64,000 nt of DNA from Halobacillus ihumii. GTDB taxonomy: Bacteria > Bacillota > Bacilli > Bacillales > Halobacillaceae. The DNA lies in contig NZ_CACVAO010000001.1 in the NCBI RefSeq assembly GCF_902726645.1, forward strand, positions 4,102,636-4,166,635, given 5' to 3'. Below the pieces are notes generated by a model. The model was not told the DNA's origin and searched no databases. It saw only the letters and a list, made by a program, of their open reading frames with translations. Positions 1 to 8,887 of the stretch are shown piece after piece (positions within the stretch are counted from its first letter, which is position 1; each line of letters starts with the position of its first letter). A program made the position numbers and the translations under genes.

Positions 1-704
1 TGTAAGCAATATTATAAAGAGAATCTTTGCTTTCAAATAAAGAAGCACTTCTTTGGTGTATTATATCTTCATACTTATTATAAACTTCTAAAGGCTGACT
101 AAATGATTTGTACATTTCTATTAATAAATACATATGTTGCAAATCACCTAGGTGGTTTGTGTATTTTTTCCAGTCTCCTTCAATGACAAAACTAGGTTTT
201 TTCTCAGATAAACATTTATTAATACTATCAAGAATAAAATGATATTCATTCATTTTATATTCAACAAAACTTTTACTTATCTTTTTGTGTATTTCTAAGC
301 TTAGGGAATCAGGAAAGTTCTCTAGACTATCATAAATACTACTATAAAATGTAAGTTGTTGTTCTTGTCCGTAAGTCTCCACTGCAGAATATTGAATCTT
401 AGTTTTTAATACTTTAATTGCGTCTTCTGTTAATTTTCGCCAGCTATCTTCACTGAAATGGTTAGGTTTCTTACTTTTTATTATAAAAAAAGAGTTTAAC
501 TTTTCAGCTTTTAAATCATATGAAAGTTCCAAGTCATCCTTGAACTTCTTTGCAATAAAATTCTTTAGAAGTTGAACCCATTGCTTAACACTCATATAAA
601 GTGGTTTCTTTTTATAAATAAGGTCAATGTTATCTGAACCATATAGCATTAACTTATTGATTTTATGATTAATGGTAATTTCTCTAAAATAATATAAAAT
701 CAGA
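1..704 (-). pseudogene. C-terminal part of IS-interrupted membrane protein gene (partial at window edge)
   Basis: Read on the minus strand from 704 down to 1, this stretch has no stop codon in the frame that continues the gene at 2076-2545 once the insertion sequence and one copy of the 9-bp duplication are removed. It encodes about 235 residues of a hydrophilic, lysine- and aromatic-rich, mostly helical-looking domain and runs past the window start. After removal the junction reads I-A-L-I-L-Y-Y-F-R-E, completing a second membrane helix, so this would be the cytoplasmic domain of a membrane protein. I recognise no domain family. It has no start of its own, so it is probably not translated now unless the element excises. 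Confidence 0.75.
696..704. repeat. Target site duplication, left copy
   Basis: AAAATCAGA immediately outside the left inverted repeat; identical to 2076-2084. Confidence 0.9.
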
Positions 705-2075
705 CACTAGCGTTGCATTAATATAGTCCAAAAATTCAGTAATCTCATATTTAGCTGTTAAAGTAAAAAAAGAGAACATCCACCTAAACAGGCGATTCTA
801 TCCATTTGGTATTTTTATACAGTTAAACTTGAGACAACAGCCATCGCGTCTGTATCAGGGGACACTCCGGAGGGCTTCTTTCCATTCCTGACAAGACTGC
901 CATATCAGGGCTTTCAACCTTCTAGCGACTTTTAATGGGCTTAACTTCGATTGAGTTTCCTGACTATGTAGAACTAGTAAACAGAACGTAATCAATGCGA
1001 TATAAATCTGGTTTTGAGCGGCTTCCTCATCAAAGCTGAAAAAACGTTTGATTGTGACGTGTTGCTTGATCCATCGAAAGAAAAGTTCAATCTGCCAACG
1101 ATTTCGATACATTTCAGCTAAGGTTTCAGCCGGTGTTTCCATATCATTGGTCGTAAGCCGAAGAAGATTATGCTTCGTATCCCAAACTTCGATGACTCTC
1201 ATCTCGGCATCCATCATATTTTGAAAAGATCCCAGCCGCACGACACGGTCCGATTTAATACGAGGCGAGTCTTCGACTGGGCACGCTTCAACTTCTGTCA
1301 CGACAGTGTTTTTCTTGATTCGGGTTAAGAATGTATACCCTTCCCGACAAAGCTCATCGAAGCGTTCAAAGTCCATGTAGCCGCGGTCAAACACATACAT
1401 GACATCTTTCTCATCCATTAAGATGTCCAGTTGATTGTTATCGTGCTCAAGTGCTGGCGTGATGACCGCTTGATCAGGGAACTGGTGGTTATCATCCATA
1501 AAAACCAATCTCAAATGAAGTTTTACTCCAGACTTTGTGGTTCGAAAAGATGCCCAGGGAAATTGGTCCTTATTCAGTGTGATTGTCGAGGAATCTATCA
1601 AATAGAGAGGCTTTCCGAATTTAGTCGGACCAGATTTCCCTTTGATTCTCATAGATAGTTCAGCGAAAATCGCTGCCAGAATGTCTGAATCGATGGCTCG
1701 ATGCTTTCGTGATAACTGCGAGACACTAAGCGTTTCAAAACCCAGCTGAGCTTGAAGATTCTTATTAATCAGCGCATCTTCTAACGCCCGAAGGCTGTCT
1801 ATTTCGTTTAAATGAGCGTAAATCATGAAATGGAGATAGGATTCAAACGAATATTTTTTCGTATACCGGTCCATCTCTTGGATAGGGACAGCTAAATTTT
1901 CTAGATTCATTACGTTTACGTATTTACCAAATGACGTTTTTACGGTATTCTTGTCCATGTGAGAGTCCTTTATATTGGATTTGGACAGGAACCCCTGCGC
2001 CAACCATTATAAAGGATTTTTTTATGGATCTGAATAAGTTCTGAACATTCAGATATTATTTATGCAACACTAGTG
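705..2075 (-). mobile_element. Complete IS4-family insertion sequence
   Basis: The element is 1371 bp. Its imperfect terminal inverted repeats are 705-724 (CACTAGCGTTGCATTAATAT) and 2056-2075, whose reverse complement matches 17 of 20 bases. A 9-bp direct repeat AAAATCAGA flanks it at 696-704 and 2076-2084, as expected for a target duplication. It carries one full-length DDE transposase gene. Intact ends, an intact gene and perfect duplications suggest a recent insertion. The target is an open reading frame that reads through cleanly when the element is removed. Confidence 0.9.
855..1958 (-). CDS. IS4-family DDE transposase
   Basis: A 367-residue transposase that cuts and pastes the surrounding element. 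The N-terminal part resembles the DUF4372-type domain of IS4 enzymes. The DDE core shows the first Asp in LIDSST, the second in VFDRGY and the Y-R-E-K signature in MYRNRWQIELFFRWIK. I chose the ATG at 1958 because AAAGGA lies seven bases upstream; the frame stays open to a TTG at 2003, but no ribosome site supports that start. The gene looks intact and fills the element. IS4 family membership is clear; the subgroup is not. Confidence 0.9.
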   Translation of the reverse strand: MDKNTVKTSFGKYVNVMNLENLAVPIQEMDRYTKKYSFESYLHFMIYAHLNEIDSLRALEDALINKNLQAQLGFETLSVSQLSRKHRAIDSDILAAIFAELSMRIKGKSGPTKFGKPLYLIDSSTITLNKDQFPWASFRTTKSGVKLHLRLVFMDDNHQFPDQAVITPALEHDNNQLDILMDEKDVMYVFDRGYMDFERFDELCREGYTFLTRIKKNTVVTEVEACPVEDSPRIKSDRVVRLGSFQNMMDAEMRVIEVWDTKHNLLRLTTNDMETPAETLAEMYRNRWQIELFFRWIKQHVTIKRFFSFDEEAAQNQIYIALITFCLLVLHSQETQSKLSPLKVARRLKALIWQSCQEWKEALRSVP

Positions 2076-2084
2076 AAAATCAGA
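2076..2084. repeat. Target site duplication, right copy
   Basis: AAAATCAGA immediately outside the right inverted repeat; identical to 696-704. Confidence 0.9.
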
Positions 2085-2545
2085 GCAATATATATAAGAT
2101 AATAAATGAGAAAAGTAAAAAACGAGGAGGATTTATTGTTATCTTCCAAACCATTCCTAGCTAAGCCGTCTTTACTTTTTATTGTTAAAACGTTCTCATT
2201 TAACCCATTAAGGTTTGATTCAAATATCAGTTTAAAACTTCCCTCTGGCGGCAACTCAGGATAAACTAATTCATAATTATTTCCTTCAAAAGTGTTAATT
2301 TTATCTGATTCTGAATCTTTGATAACTTTTGGGTCTATTATGTCTGCTTGGATTTTTACTTGAATATCCTTTGCTGAAGTTTCCCCTATATTTTTGACTT
2401 CAATTTGTTGAATGTTACTATTGCTAGAAGTATTCATAGGGATATTATCTGACAGAGTATATACAACATCTGGGTTATCCTCACCTAAGTAAAAAATCGC
2501 AAAAGGAACCAGTATTGTAACAAGGATACCTATTAACCATTTCAT
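2076..2545 (-). pseudogene. N-terminal part of membrane protein interrupted by the insertion sequence
   Basis: Encodes about 157 native residues, then four residues (T-S-V-A) and a stop supplied by the inverted repeat of the insertion sequence (stop at 2060). The protein has an N-terminal membrane helix (about 3-20), an extracellular domain with a beta-rich, CARDB/DUF11-like look (N-I-G-E-T-S-A-K-D-I around 52-61), and the start of a second helix near 140-157. The intact gene continues into 1-704, at least 390 residues in all. It starts 3 bases after the EVE-HNH gene, and its ribosome site GGAGAG lies inside that gene's 3' end, so the two were translationally coupled. I infer a membrane partner of the two restriction-like proteins. 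Confidence 0.75.
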
Positions 2546-2548
2546 AAT

Positions 2549-3814
2549 TTAATGTCTCTCCTGTAGATTTTTAGAAAATTTTGCTTGTAAATCTTCAATT
2601 GAATAAGCAGGTTTTCTTCTATGAAGTATAGCATGGCAGTTAGGACAAACAGGACGTAAATCTTCAATAGGGTCAACTTCATATTCTTCACCAATCTCAT
2701 GTAATTCTTTTAGGTGGTGAACATGTATAAAGCCCTTACCTATTTCACCATAGGCTTCCTCAAAGTTAAATCTGCAGATAACACAGCTACAACCATAGTG
2801 ATCAATACATTTACTTCTTGCAGTTGGATTCCTTTCATAGACATTTACCGAGATTTGTTTTGTAGTTCCTTCTTTATACTTCTTCGGGTCAGTGACTTCT
2901 TCTGTAGTTTTTTCAGGGTGGTTTTCACTTTCGTCTATAAATTCCCAAAGAATATAAACTGGTTGAGTATCTCTATAATCTTTAACGCTAGCATTACCCT
3001 GATAAATAAAGTATGGATTTTGACTATCTTCACGTGTGAAAATATAAATATTTCCTTCAGGATTAAGCATTGATTTGATAGATGGAGTATTCAAGCTATG
3101 ATTGTTTTTACTGAACCAATTAAGGTCATCACCTATAAACTTATTATCATAATCATGTCCCGTTCGACCTGCACTATTAATATTAGCAAAAATAAAAATA
3201 TCACCATTGTATTGAGTATAACCAGTGTTCCATATCCCCTTTTGACTCTTTGTAGGAACTTCTATGATACGGTAAATATCATTTCTTGAATATTCTTCAC
3301 CTACAACGAAGGGAGTGTAATCAGATTGAACTTTGCTTAGTATCTGATTGAAGGTAGTTGCTTTAAGTGGTATAGATGAACCCTGAAATCCATCAACTAG
3401 ATAAGGGTCAAAATCAATATCTAATTCTTCCAGGTTCTCTAGAAGTATCGGGTTATCCAATAGGTTATGGAGGTACTTGATAGGCACTCTAAACCTTGCC
3501 TTTTCTGCTTCATCTCTATCAGCCCAAAAGCTCAAACTCTCATTAGACATAAATCTAGGTTCACCAATGATTTGCACGATAGCATAAACTCCAGGTTTTA
3601 ACCTTTCCTTACCATTGAGTTGTTCTAAAGTTCTCCTATCTTTTCCAACTCTAATAATAGCTAAATCACCTATTTTAAAACTTTCCTTATCACTTTTTCT
3701 AATTGCGAAATAGTCGTATATCTCTTCTGATTCTAAGAAGTCATCAATAGCCCATTTCTCCGGGTTACAAAAGAATGTCCAATAACCTGTTGGTTTAAGT
3801 TTTTTAATAGCCAC
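2549..3814 (-). CDS. EVE - DUF3427/SRA-like - HNH modification-dependent endonuclease
   Basis: A 421-residue predicted type IV-like restriction enzyme that would bind and cut DNA carrying modified bases. Residues about 8-140 fit an EVE (PUA-like) domain (YWTFFCNPEKW; GVYAIVQIIGEP). About 170-300 resemble the DUF3427/SRA-like module (YSRNDIYRIIEVP, SAGRTGHDYDNKF) found in McrA-type enzymes. The C-terminal part is an HNH nuclease with paired cysteines (CSCVIC, CPNC) and catalytic HVHHLKEL. The start is a GTG at 3814 preceded by GGAGG. It follows the HARE-HTH gene by 21 bases in the same operon. Domain calls are from recognition of motifs, not from a search; modified-base specificity is inference from EVE and SRA biology. 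Confidence 0.8.
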   Translation of the reverse strand: MAIKKLKPTGYWTFFCNPEKWAIDDFLESEEIYDYFAIRKSDKESFKIGDLAIIRVGKDRRTLEQLNGKERLKPGVYAIVQIIGEPRFMSNESLSFWADRDEAEKARFRVPIKYLHNLLDNPILLENLEELDIDFDPYLVDGFQGSSIPLKATTFNQILSKVQSDYTPFVVGEEYSRNDIYRIIEVPTKSQKGIWNTGYTQYNGDIFIFANINSAGRTGHDYDNKFIGDDLNWFSKNNHSLNTPSIKSMLNPEGNIYIFTREDSQNPYFIYQGNASVKDYRDTQPVYILWEFIDESENHPEKTTEEVTDPKKYKEGTTKQISVNVYERNPTARSKCIDHYGCSCVICRFNFEEAYGEIGKGFIHVHHLKELHEIGEEYEVDPIEDLRPVCPNCHAILHRRKPAYSIEDLQAKFSKNLQERH

Positions 3815-3835
3815 AGAATTATTCCTCCAGAAGTA

Positions 3836-4774
3836 TTATTTAAATTTATCTATTAAATATTCGCTAGTGTAAATCTTGTCATAGTGTTCCTTAATTATTT
3901 CTTGACTGTTTAGGTCATTTCTTATTCTTCTAATGAATCTACTAAAATCAGGGTTCTCTTTACTCAATTTGTTTACTGTTTCCCAGTCAATATCAGCTTT
4001 TTCTTTAGCTGGAAACAATATTTCAGAAGCGTCAGGGTCACTAATATTTAGTTTGATTATTCCTATTCCGAAAGCTGATGTTAACCTTTTTAGTTCATTC
4101 ATAAATTCTTCATCACTTAAAATTTTGGCTGTAACTAAAAACCCTTCATTAGCCCAAGAGGAATTTGATACAGACTGGAAAAATGCTTCTCTAATATTGT
4201 TGAAATTTAGTTCTTTCTTTAACTCGAAGGAATAGAGTTTTGCTAACTGCCCTCCTAAAGTTAATCCAAAATCCAATACTTCAGGCTGCCATTCTCCAAT
4301 AGGAAAGTTTATACCTACTATGTCAGGATGTAACCATTGATTGTAAGAACGTTTTGATGATTTTTCATGATAAATGGTCTTTGTATAAACGTACAAATAC
4401 GTATAAGCTACATATGACAATAATGGATGTAAATCACGCTCTTTAAAGGTGGGGGCTTTATGTACTTCTCTCTTTACTTTATTAACTACATTTTCTTTTA
4501 CTGTTTCTAGTTTTTCAGGTTGTCTATTTTGTAAATCACGTAAAAAGAATTTTTTAGGTTTAGTATCAATCTTAATAAAAGGTGAAGAAGGATTGTCTTT
4601 TATATCAACATATATCTTTGCTCCCATAGTTCTCCAAGGAGTTTTACCTTTCGTTCCAACTTTATCAGCATATCCAGTAGTAAGAGCATACTCCCATATT
4701 TCTTCCACTGTCATTGGTTCACGTGTTTCATTTAATATTTTAATAGCTAATTCTCCAAAAGTTAGCTGTTTCAT
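3836..4774 (-). CDS. HARE-HTH domain protein with predicted PD-(D/E)XK nuclease (HrgA-like)
   Basis: A 312-residue protein of the COG2958/HrgA type. The first 80 residues form a HARE-HTH winged helix (ELAIKILNETREPMTVEEIW ... FFLRDL), a domain proposed to recognise epigenetically modified DNA. After a charged linker comes a restriction-fold domain with Asp151 (HPDIVG) and Glu184-x-Lys186 (FELKKEL), the spacing expected of a PD-(D/E)XK nuclease, then REAFFQSVSNSSWANE, typical of this family. HrgA is known from Helicobacter, where it replaces a restriction gene. It is the first gene of a minus-strand operon; AAGGAG lies upstream of the ATG. Nuclease activity is predicted, not shown. Confidence 0.75.
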   Translation of the reverse strand: MKQLTFGELAIKILNETREPMTVEEIWEYALTTGYADKVGTKGKTPWRTMGAKIYVDIKDNPSSPFIKIDTKPKKFFLRDLQNRQPEKLETVKENVVNKVKREVHKAPTFKERDLHPLLSYVAYTYLYVYTKTIYHEKSSKRSYNQWLHPDIVGINFPIGEWQPEVLDFGLTLGGQLAKLYSFELKKELNFNNIREAFFQSVSNSSWANEGFLVTAKILSDEEFMNELKRLTSAFGIGIIKLNISDPDASEILFPAKEKADIDWETVNKLSKENPDFSRFIRRIRNDLNSQEIIKEHYDKIYTSEYLIDKFK

Positions 4775-5020
4775 ACGGAATTCTCCTTAACTTACATTTG
4801 TTACCATAGTACCATAAATTATATTTTGATATACAGATCCCTTTTATAATTAGCTAGATTTTAAAGCAGTACTCATTAGGTTTCCTGCTTTTTTCTATTC
4901 AGAGAGAAGCCATACAATAAAATGAATTATGTATTTACGGGCGGTAGTCCGCCTAATTTCAACATATAAAGAAGGGAAATGGCGACTATTGCCGAATATT
5001 GCTAAGGGGGAGGTCTACAT

Positions 5021-5722
5021 ATGAGAAGAGAAGAAATAGAAAGAATGATAAACGAAGGGAAAGTATCCAACTTACAATCACAAATTGATTTTTTACAAAA
5101 CAGTATTACTAACACTTTAACTTTATTTGGCGTATTAATGGCTTTCTTAGGGATTTTAAGCACAGGGGTTATAATAGTGATACAAAGACAATCCAAAAAA
5201 GCAAAGGAAGCTATGGATAATGCCAGGTTACTTCATGAAAACGCTCATGCGCATATTAATGAAGCTAAAAAACAAAAAGACGAACTCAGTAAAAAACAAA
5301 ATGAGGTTACAGAAAAACTAGAAGAATTAGAACAATATAATGAAAAAGTTGAACATAAAATAGTTGAACTTGAAGAACTAATAAAATCTACTCAATTAGA
5401 AGAGAAATTAGAATTACTCGAAAAGGTAAATAAAGCAGTTGATAGGCAATTTAGAAAGGAACAATTAGAACTATTTTTATCAATTATTGAAAAAAATTTA
5501 CTTACTATTGAAAAGGAATTGTCAGATAGGTATACAGGGAAATATAGCCTACAATTAGAACGCCAAAACTTTGAAAACAAATTTAGAGATTTATCACAAG
5601 AAATGGCTTACTTTTATATAAAAAATGATTCTGAAATTGACATGTTGCAAAAGCAAATTGATTCACTTCAAACTGAGATTCAAGAGCATATCAGACATTT
5701 AATCGACGGGGGAAACAAATAA
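5021..5722 (+). CDS. Membrane-anchored coiled-coil protein
   Basis: A 233-residue protein of unknown function. After a short amphipathic N-terminus it has one strong membrane helix (about residues 33-55), then roughly 150 residues of heptad-like, Lys/Glu/Gln-rich coiled coil and a second helical segment, with no cysteines or catalytic motifs. The start is supported by AAGGGGGAGG ten bases upstream. It is transcribed away from the restriction-like operon, so it may be an independent member of the same island. Such proteins occur in defence loci as membrane scaffolds, but nothing in the sequence proves a role here. Confidence 0.6.
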   Translation: MRREEIERMINEGKVSNLQSQIDFLQNSITNTLTLFGVLMAFLGILSTGVIIVIQRQSKKAKEAMDNARLLHENAHAHINEAKKQKDELSKKQNEVTEKLEELEQYNEKVEHKIVELEELIKSTQLEEKLELLEKVNKAVDRQFRKEQLELFLSIIEKNLLTIEKELSDRYTGKYSLQLERQNFENKFRDLSQEMAYFYIKNDSEIDMLQKQIDSLQTEIQEHIRHLIDGGNK

Positions 5723-5919
5723 GTGAAATCAATGTACTTGTAACTCGGAATTACTATTAATTAACCTATTCGGTTGACTACTTGACGTTCTAGGACGATA
5801 ACTTAACAATAAGACAGGAAATATATTGTAAATGGTGGTTTACCTACTATTTACCCTAAAATAAAGTGTTAGTCTACATATCCGGACACCTGGTGTAAAC
5901 CTTCTTATAAACCTTATTA

Positions 5920-5966
5920 CACTGCTGGCAGTGTAGAGGTCAGCGGTTCGATCGTGTTATGCTCCT
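5920..5966 (+). tRNA. Degenerate 3' half of a tRNA-Ala-like gene (possible island att remnant)
   Basis: The stretch reads as the 3' half of a tRNA: anticodon loop CTGGCAG (GGC, Ala), variable loop AGGTC, T-stem and loop AGCGG-TTCGATC and acceptor strand ATGCTCC. The AGGTCAGCGGTTCGATC string is standard for tRNA-Ala. The anticodon stem pairs badly, the 3' T-stem strand GTGTT is altered, and no D-arm or 5' acceptor strand precedes it, so this is a remnant, not a working tRNA. Partial tRNA 3' ends commonly mark island attachment sites. Confidence 0.45.
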
Positions 5967-5977
5967 TTTAATAGATA

Positions 5978-6022
5978 AACCTCAAAGCCTCGTAGCCATA
6001 ATGGTTCTATGGCTTTGAGGTT
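5978..6022 (+). terminator. Long hairpin with two alternative pairings
   Basis: Perfect 12-bp inverted repeat AACCTCAAAGCC / GGCTTTGAGGTT (5978-5989 and 6011-6022). An overlapping alternative stem AGCCATA / TATGGCT lies at 5994-6000 and 6008-6014. There is no good T-run, so it may be a structured RNA end or repeat, not a strong terminator. The rest of 5723-6475 holds no convincing gene. Confidence 0.4.
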
Positions 6023-6310
6023 GTTGTGCAATAGATATCGATAATAATTATTACAGAAGAAATGGCGGAATGACATACTCATTGGCATACTTTTTCTCAC
6101 TTTTGATTAAAGCGTTTTAATCATGATAAGGGAGACATGCTTTTCCTAACTAATAATCACATTTGATTTGGACTTTATTTTTCATTATTTATTTTAGGGA
6201 AGCTATGGGCGGCATGATGTGATAGCCCCCAAAACCCTTTCATCATAGGGTTTGATAACAATTTGACTGGATTTTGGCTGGTTTAAAAATTGTTAACTAG
6301 ATCTACAGGC

Positions 6311-6347
6311 CTCTCAAGAGTTCATAAACTTTTGAGAGATTCTTTTA
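6311..6347 (+). terminator. Hairpin upstream of cupin gene
   Basis: CTCTCAAGAGTT / AACTTTTGAGAG stem with one mismatch, followed by TTCTTTTA. It sits inside the longest possible reading frame of the cupin gene and argues for that gene's later start at 6476. Confidence 0.5.
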
Positions 6348-6475
6348 TCCTTAAATATGAGCCGGGGGAGGTATCTTCTACAAGTCAGTTACTATCTGTC
6401 GGAGAGGTAGCGTTAACATTCCAAGTGTATGGGCATATGATGGTTTATAATCATTTGCCCATGGAGGAATGTTGT

Positions 6476-7057
6476 GTGAATAACTTTTCTTATATGTATC
6501 CTTACCCGAACGCCTATGCTGATGTACCAATGTGTAATTGTAGAAGTATGATGGGTCCTGATGATTGGTACATGGCAAATAGACCAGGTTATGAAAATCA
6601 ATGTTGGCGATATCCAAACACGCAGGTTTATACCGGTGCTAAATTTACAGATTATGGGAAAGAGCCCTTTGTAGTGAATATTAACCAAGTTACTCAGCAA
6701 AACAATACATTTCGAACTACTATATGGACGGGAAACCATTTGCAAGTAACATTAATGAGTATTAACGTTGGAGAAGATATAGGCTTGGAGGTTCACCCTG
6801 ACGTGGATCAATTTTTACGTATTGAAAAAGGCCAAGGATTTGTTCAAATGGGCAATAGCGAAGATAATTTGAACTTCATAAGGCATGTCGGTGAGGACGC
6901 TGCTATTATGGTGCCTGCTGGTACATGGCATAATCTAACCAATACAGGCAATACGCCGTTAAAGCTTTACACAATCTATGCACCGCCTGAACATCCATTT
7001 GGTACCGTCCATCAAACAAAAGCAGATGCAATAGCTGCCGAAGATAGTTATGGTTAA
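6476..7057 (+). CDS. Cupin-domain protein
   Basis: A 193-residue single-domain cupin. The C-terminal half carries the two cupin motifs: GLEVHPDVDQFLRIEKGQG (variant metal site) and VPAGTWHNLTN. The N-terminal 85 residues are rich in Tyr, Pro, Met and Cys (MYPYPNAY, MCNC), like Bacillus surface or coat-associated small proteins. I chose the GTG at 6476 because GGAGG lies nine bases upstream and a hairpin occupies the earlier part of the open frame (from 6290). Substrate unknown. It stands alone between a hairpin and a strong terminator. Confidence 0.7.
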   Translation: MNNFSYMYPYPNAYADVPMCNCRSMMGPDDWYMANRPGYENQCWRYPNTQVYTGAKFTDYGKEPFVVNINQVTQQNNTFRTTIWTGNHLQVTLMSINVGEDIGLEVHPDVDQFLRIEKGQGFVQMGNSEDNLNFIRHVGEDAAIMVPAGTWHNLTNTGNTPLKLYTIYAPPEHPFGTVHQTKADAIAAEDSYG

Positions 7058-7083
7058 TTATCAAAAAATAGATTTATACTACA

Positions 7084-7121
7084 AAAGAGCACAATTCCTG
7101 AGTGGGTTTGTGCTCTTTAGG
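7084..7121 (+). terminator. Rho-independent terminator after cupin gene
   Basis: Stem AAAGAGCACAA / TTGTGCTCTTT with a 13-base loop. 7130-7395 holds nothing I can support. Confidence 0.75.
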
Positions 7122-7395
7122 GTACGAAAAGCGCCATAATTAAACCGAAACTTGATATCAATAGAACTTCGCAGAGCAATACTTACAAATGTAGAGTCTC
7201 AATTTGCATATAAAATCATGATAAGTTTCTTTAAAGCTGTTTATGGTTCTAAACGAGCAATATAACCAAAAATCGGCTGCTTCTTTAGATAGGTTCGCTT
7301 TGAGTAGAAAGTAGGAGAGCCATCATTTATTTGCCTCACCTACATGAATCATCTCCTTCCTTCTGTAAATCAAGATTTAACAAGGAATTTAGGAG

Positions 7396-7731
7396 TTACA
7401 TGGTATATATGTTTTGTAATAATGTTCTAACGGAGGCTAAAGAAACACGTGTCTGCGTTTTATCCTTTTCTTTGATAGCGGCGGAAAGTTGATTTATACT
7501 CTCATACAACCCTTCATACTCTTCCTCATCTCCCAATAATTGCAATGTCCATTTTTTCCCTTCATATAAACTTTTTAATTCTGTAGTCCCATTTGTTAAT
7601 TGTTCCCACTCGGAATGATTTAAAGAATTTTGAAGCTCATCGATTTGATTAAAAAATATATCCCCTCCTATCCGATTTGTACATCCTGTTACGATTACCA
7701 GTAAGAATAGAAGGATTCCTTTTTTTAACAT
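7396..7731 (-). CDS. DUF4363-like lipoprotein
   Basis: A 111-residue secreted lipoprotein: signal segment KGILLFLLVIVTGC with a lipobox cysteine, then about 90 helical residues (DELQNSLNHSEWEQL, SLASVRTLL). This matches the DUF4363 pattern, small proteins usually encoded beside YetF/DUF421 genes, as here (divergent neighbour). The ATG at 7731 is chosen because AAGGGGG precedes it and it begins the signal peptide; the frame extends 14 codons further upstream without support. Function unknown. Confidence 0.7.
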   Translation of the reverse strand: MLKKGILLFLLVIVTGCTNRIGGDIFFNQIDELQNSLNHSEWEQLTNGTTELKSLYEGKKWTLQLLGDEEEYEGLYESINQLSAAIKEKDKTQTRVSLASVRTLLQNIYTM

Positions 7732-7826
7732 AGTTAATTCCCCCTTTTGAATGTATAGTCCTATGTTGTCCAATAATAAAGAATAGTTTCAGATCAATGT
7801 TCATTTGTTAATTGGAGGGATTTTGA

Positions 7827-8672
7827 ATGCCAGAATTTTTATTAACCTTAATTCGTTCTATTGTTGCTTTTATCTTGCTTTTGTTCATGGCCAGAATTAT
7901 GGGGAAGAAACAATTGTCTCAAGTCACTTTTTTTGATTACTGTGTAGGGATTACAATAGGGTCTATTGCTGCCAGTATGTCCGTTGATCAAAATATAAAA
8001 ATCTCGAACGGGCTCATGGCATTGATTATATGGGGGCTTTTTCCCTTAATATTGGCTTTTGCAGGTCTAAAATCCAAAACAATTCTGCAGCTGACGGATG
8101 GAAAACCTTCTATTATAATCGAAAATGGGGAAGTGAACGAGAAAAATCTTAAAAAGAATCAAATGGCGATAGATGAGCTTATGCTTTTATTGAGAGAGAA
8201 AAACATTTTCAAATTGTCGGATGTTGAAATGGCTGTATTGGAAACAAACGGCCAACTAAGTGTTATGCAGAAAGCAGATCAACAGTCTGTGACGCCAAGC
8301 ACCTTAGGTATGAAAGTAGAAGAGGAGCATGGTCCAACCGTTGTCATTATGGATGGAAAACTGTTGGAGAAGGGGTTATTGGCATTAGGTTATTCAAAAG
8401 GGTGGCTTCAAGATGAGATAAAAAAGCAAGGTGTTCAGGACATTGAAGATGTTTTCCTGGCACAGCTGGACTCAAAAGGAAATGTTTACGTAGACCTTTA
8501 TGATGGAAAAGCTAAGTCGCCTTTGATTCCAAAAAGTTCTTTATTGGTCGATACACTTGAAAAGGTGCAGGCAGACCTTGAAAGTTATTCAAAACAGACA
8601 GACTCTGAAGCTAGGGTGCAAGTTATATACCTTCAGAAAGCGATTCGGAACGTGATACCTTATATAAAATGA
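7827..8672 (+). CDS. DUF421/YetF-family membrane protein
   Basis: A 281-residue inner-membrane protein of the YetF/YdfS type. Three membrane helices fill residues 1-80 (FDYCVGITIGSIAASM is characteristic), followed by the cytoplasmic DUF421 domain (TDGKPSIIIENGEVNEKNLK, MAIDELMLLLREKNIFKLSDVEMAVLETNGQLSV) and a longer C-terminal extension (about 160-281). The family is abundant in spore formers, and some members influence spore membrane mobility. GGAGG precedes the ATG. It is divergent from the DUF4363 gene. Confidence 0.85.
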   Translation: MPEFLLTLIRSIVAFILLLFMARIMGKKQLSQVTFFDYCVGITIGSIAASMSVDQNIKISNGLMALIIWGLFPLILAFAGLKSKTILQLTDGKPSIIIENGEVNEKNLKKNQMAIDELMLLLREKNIFKLSDVEMAVLETNGQLSVMQKADQQSVTPSTLGMKVEEEHGPTVVIMDGKLLEKGLLALGYSKGWLQDEIKKQGVQDIEDVFLAQLDSKGNVYVDLYDGKAKSPLIPKSSLLVDTLEKVQADLESYSKQTDSEARVQVIYLQKAIRNVIPYIK

Positions 8673-8833
8673 TAGCGTGATCTGCAACATTTGTGAGAAG
8701 AAGGAAGATAATTCATATTTGACTGAACTATTTTAAGAATAGTATCTACTCAAAGGAAAAGGGGTAAAACGAAGAGGCTTTACTCTCTTTTTCTTGATTA
8801 TTGGAAGCATAAATCTAGACAATTTGTAAATGA

Positions 8834-8853
8834 TATAATACACTACGGAGTAT
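8834..8853 (+). promoter_or_regulatory. cstR promoter -10 box and overlapping CstR/CsoR-type operator
   Basis: TATAAT at 8834-8839 is overlapped by ATACACTACGGAGTAT (8838-8853), an ATAC-N8-GTAT near-palindrome very close to CsoR-type operators of Bacillus as I recall them. Its position over the -10 fits autorepression. Two more copies of the frame occur at 9198 and 9732. Confidence 0.65.
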
Positions 8854-8887
8854 AGTATATAAAGCAATGTAAAGGGGGATATATAAT

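Noticed and set aside
4938..4955. GGCGG-TAGT-CCGCC hairpin as terminator or integron attC site
   Set aside because: Short stem without a T-run and no integron integrase or cassette pattern nearby.
5920..5966. A working tRNA gene
   Set aside because: No 5' acceptor strand or D-arm, and a badly paired anticodon stem; kept only as a remnant.
6290..6475. Upstream extension of the cupin gene to an early TTG
   Set aside because: A hairpin lies inside it and GGAGG supports the GTG at 6476.
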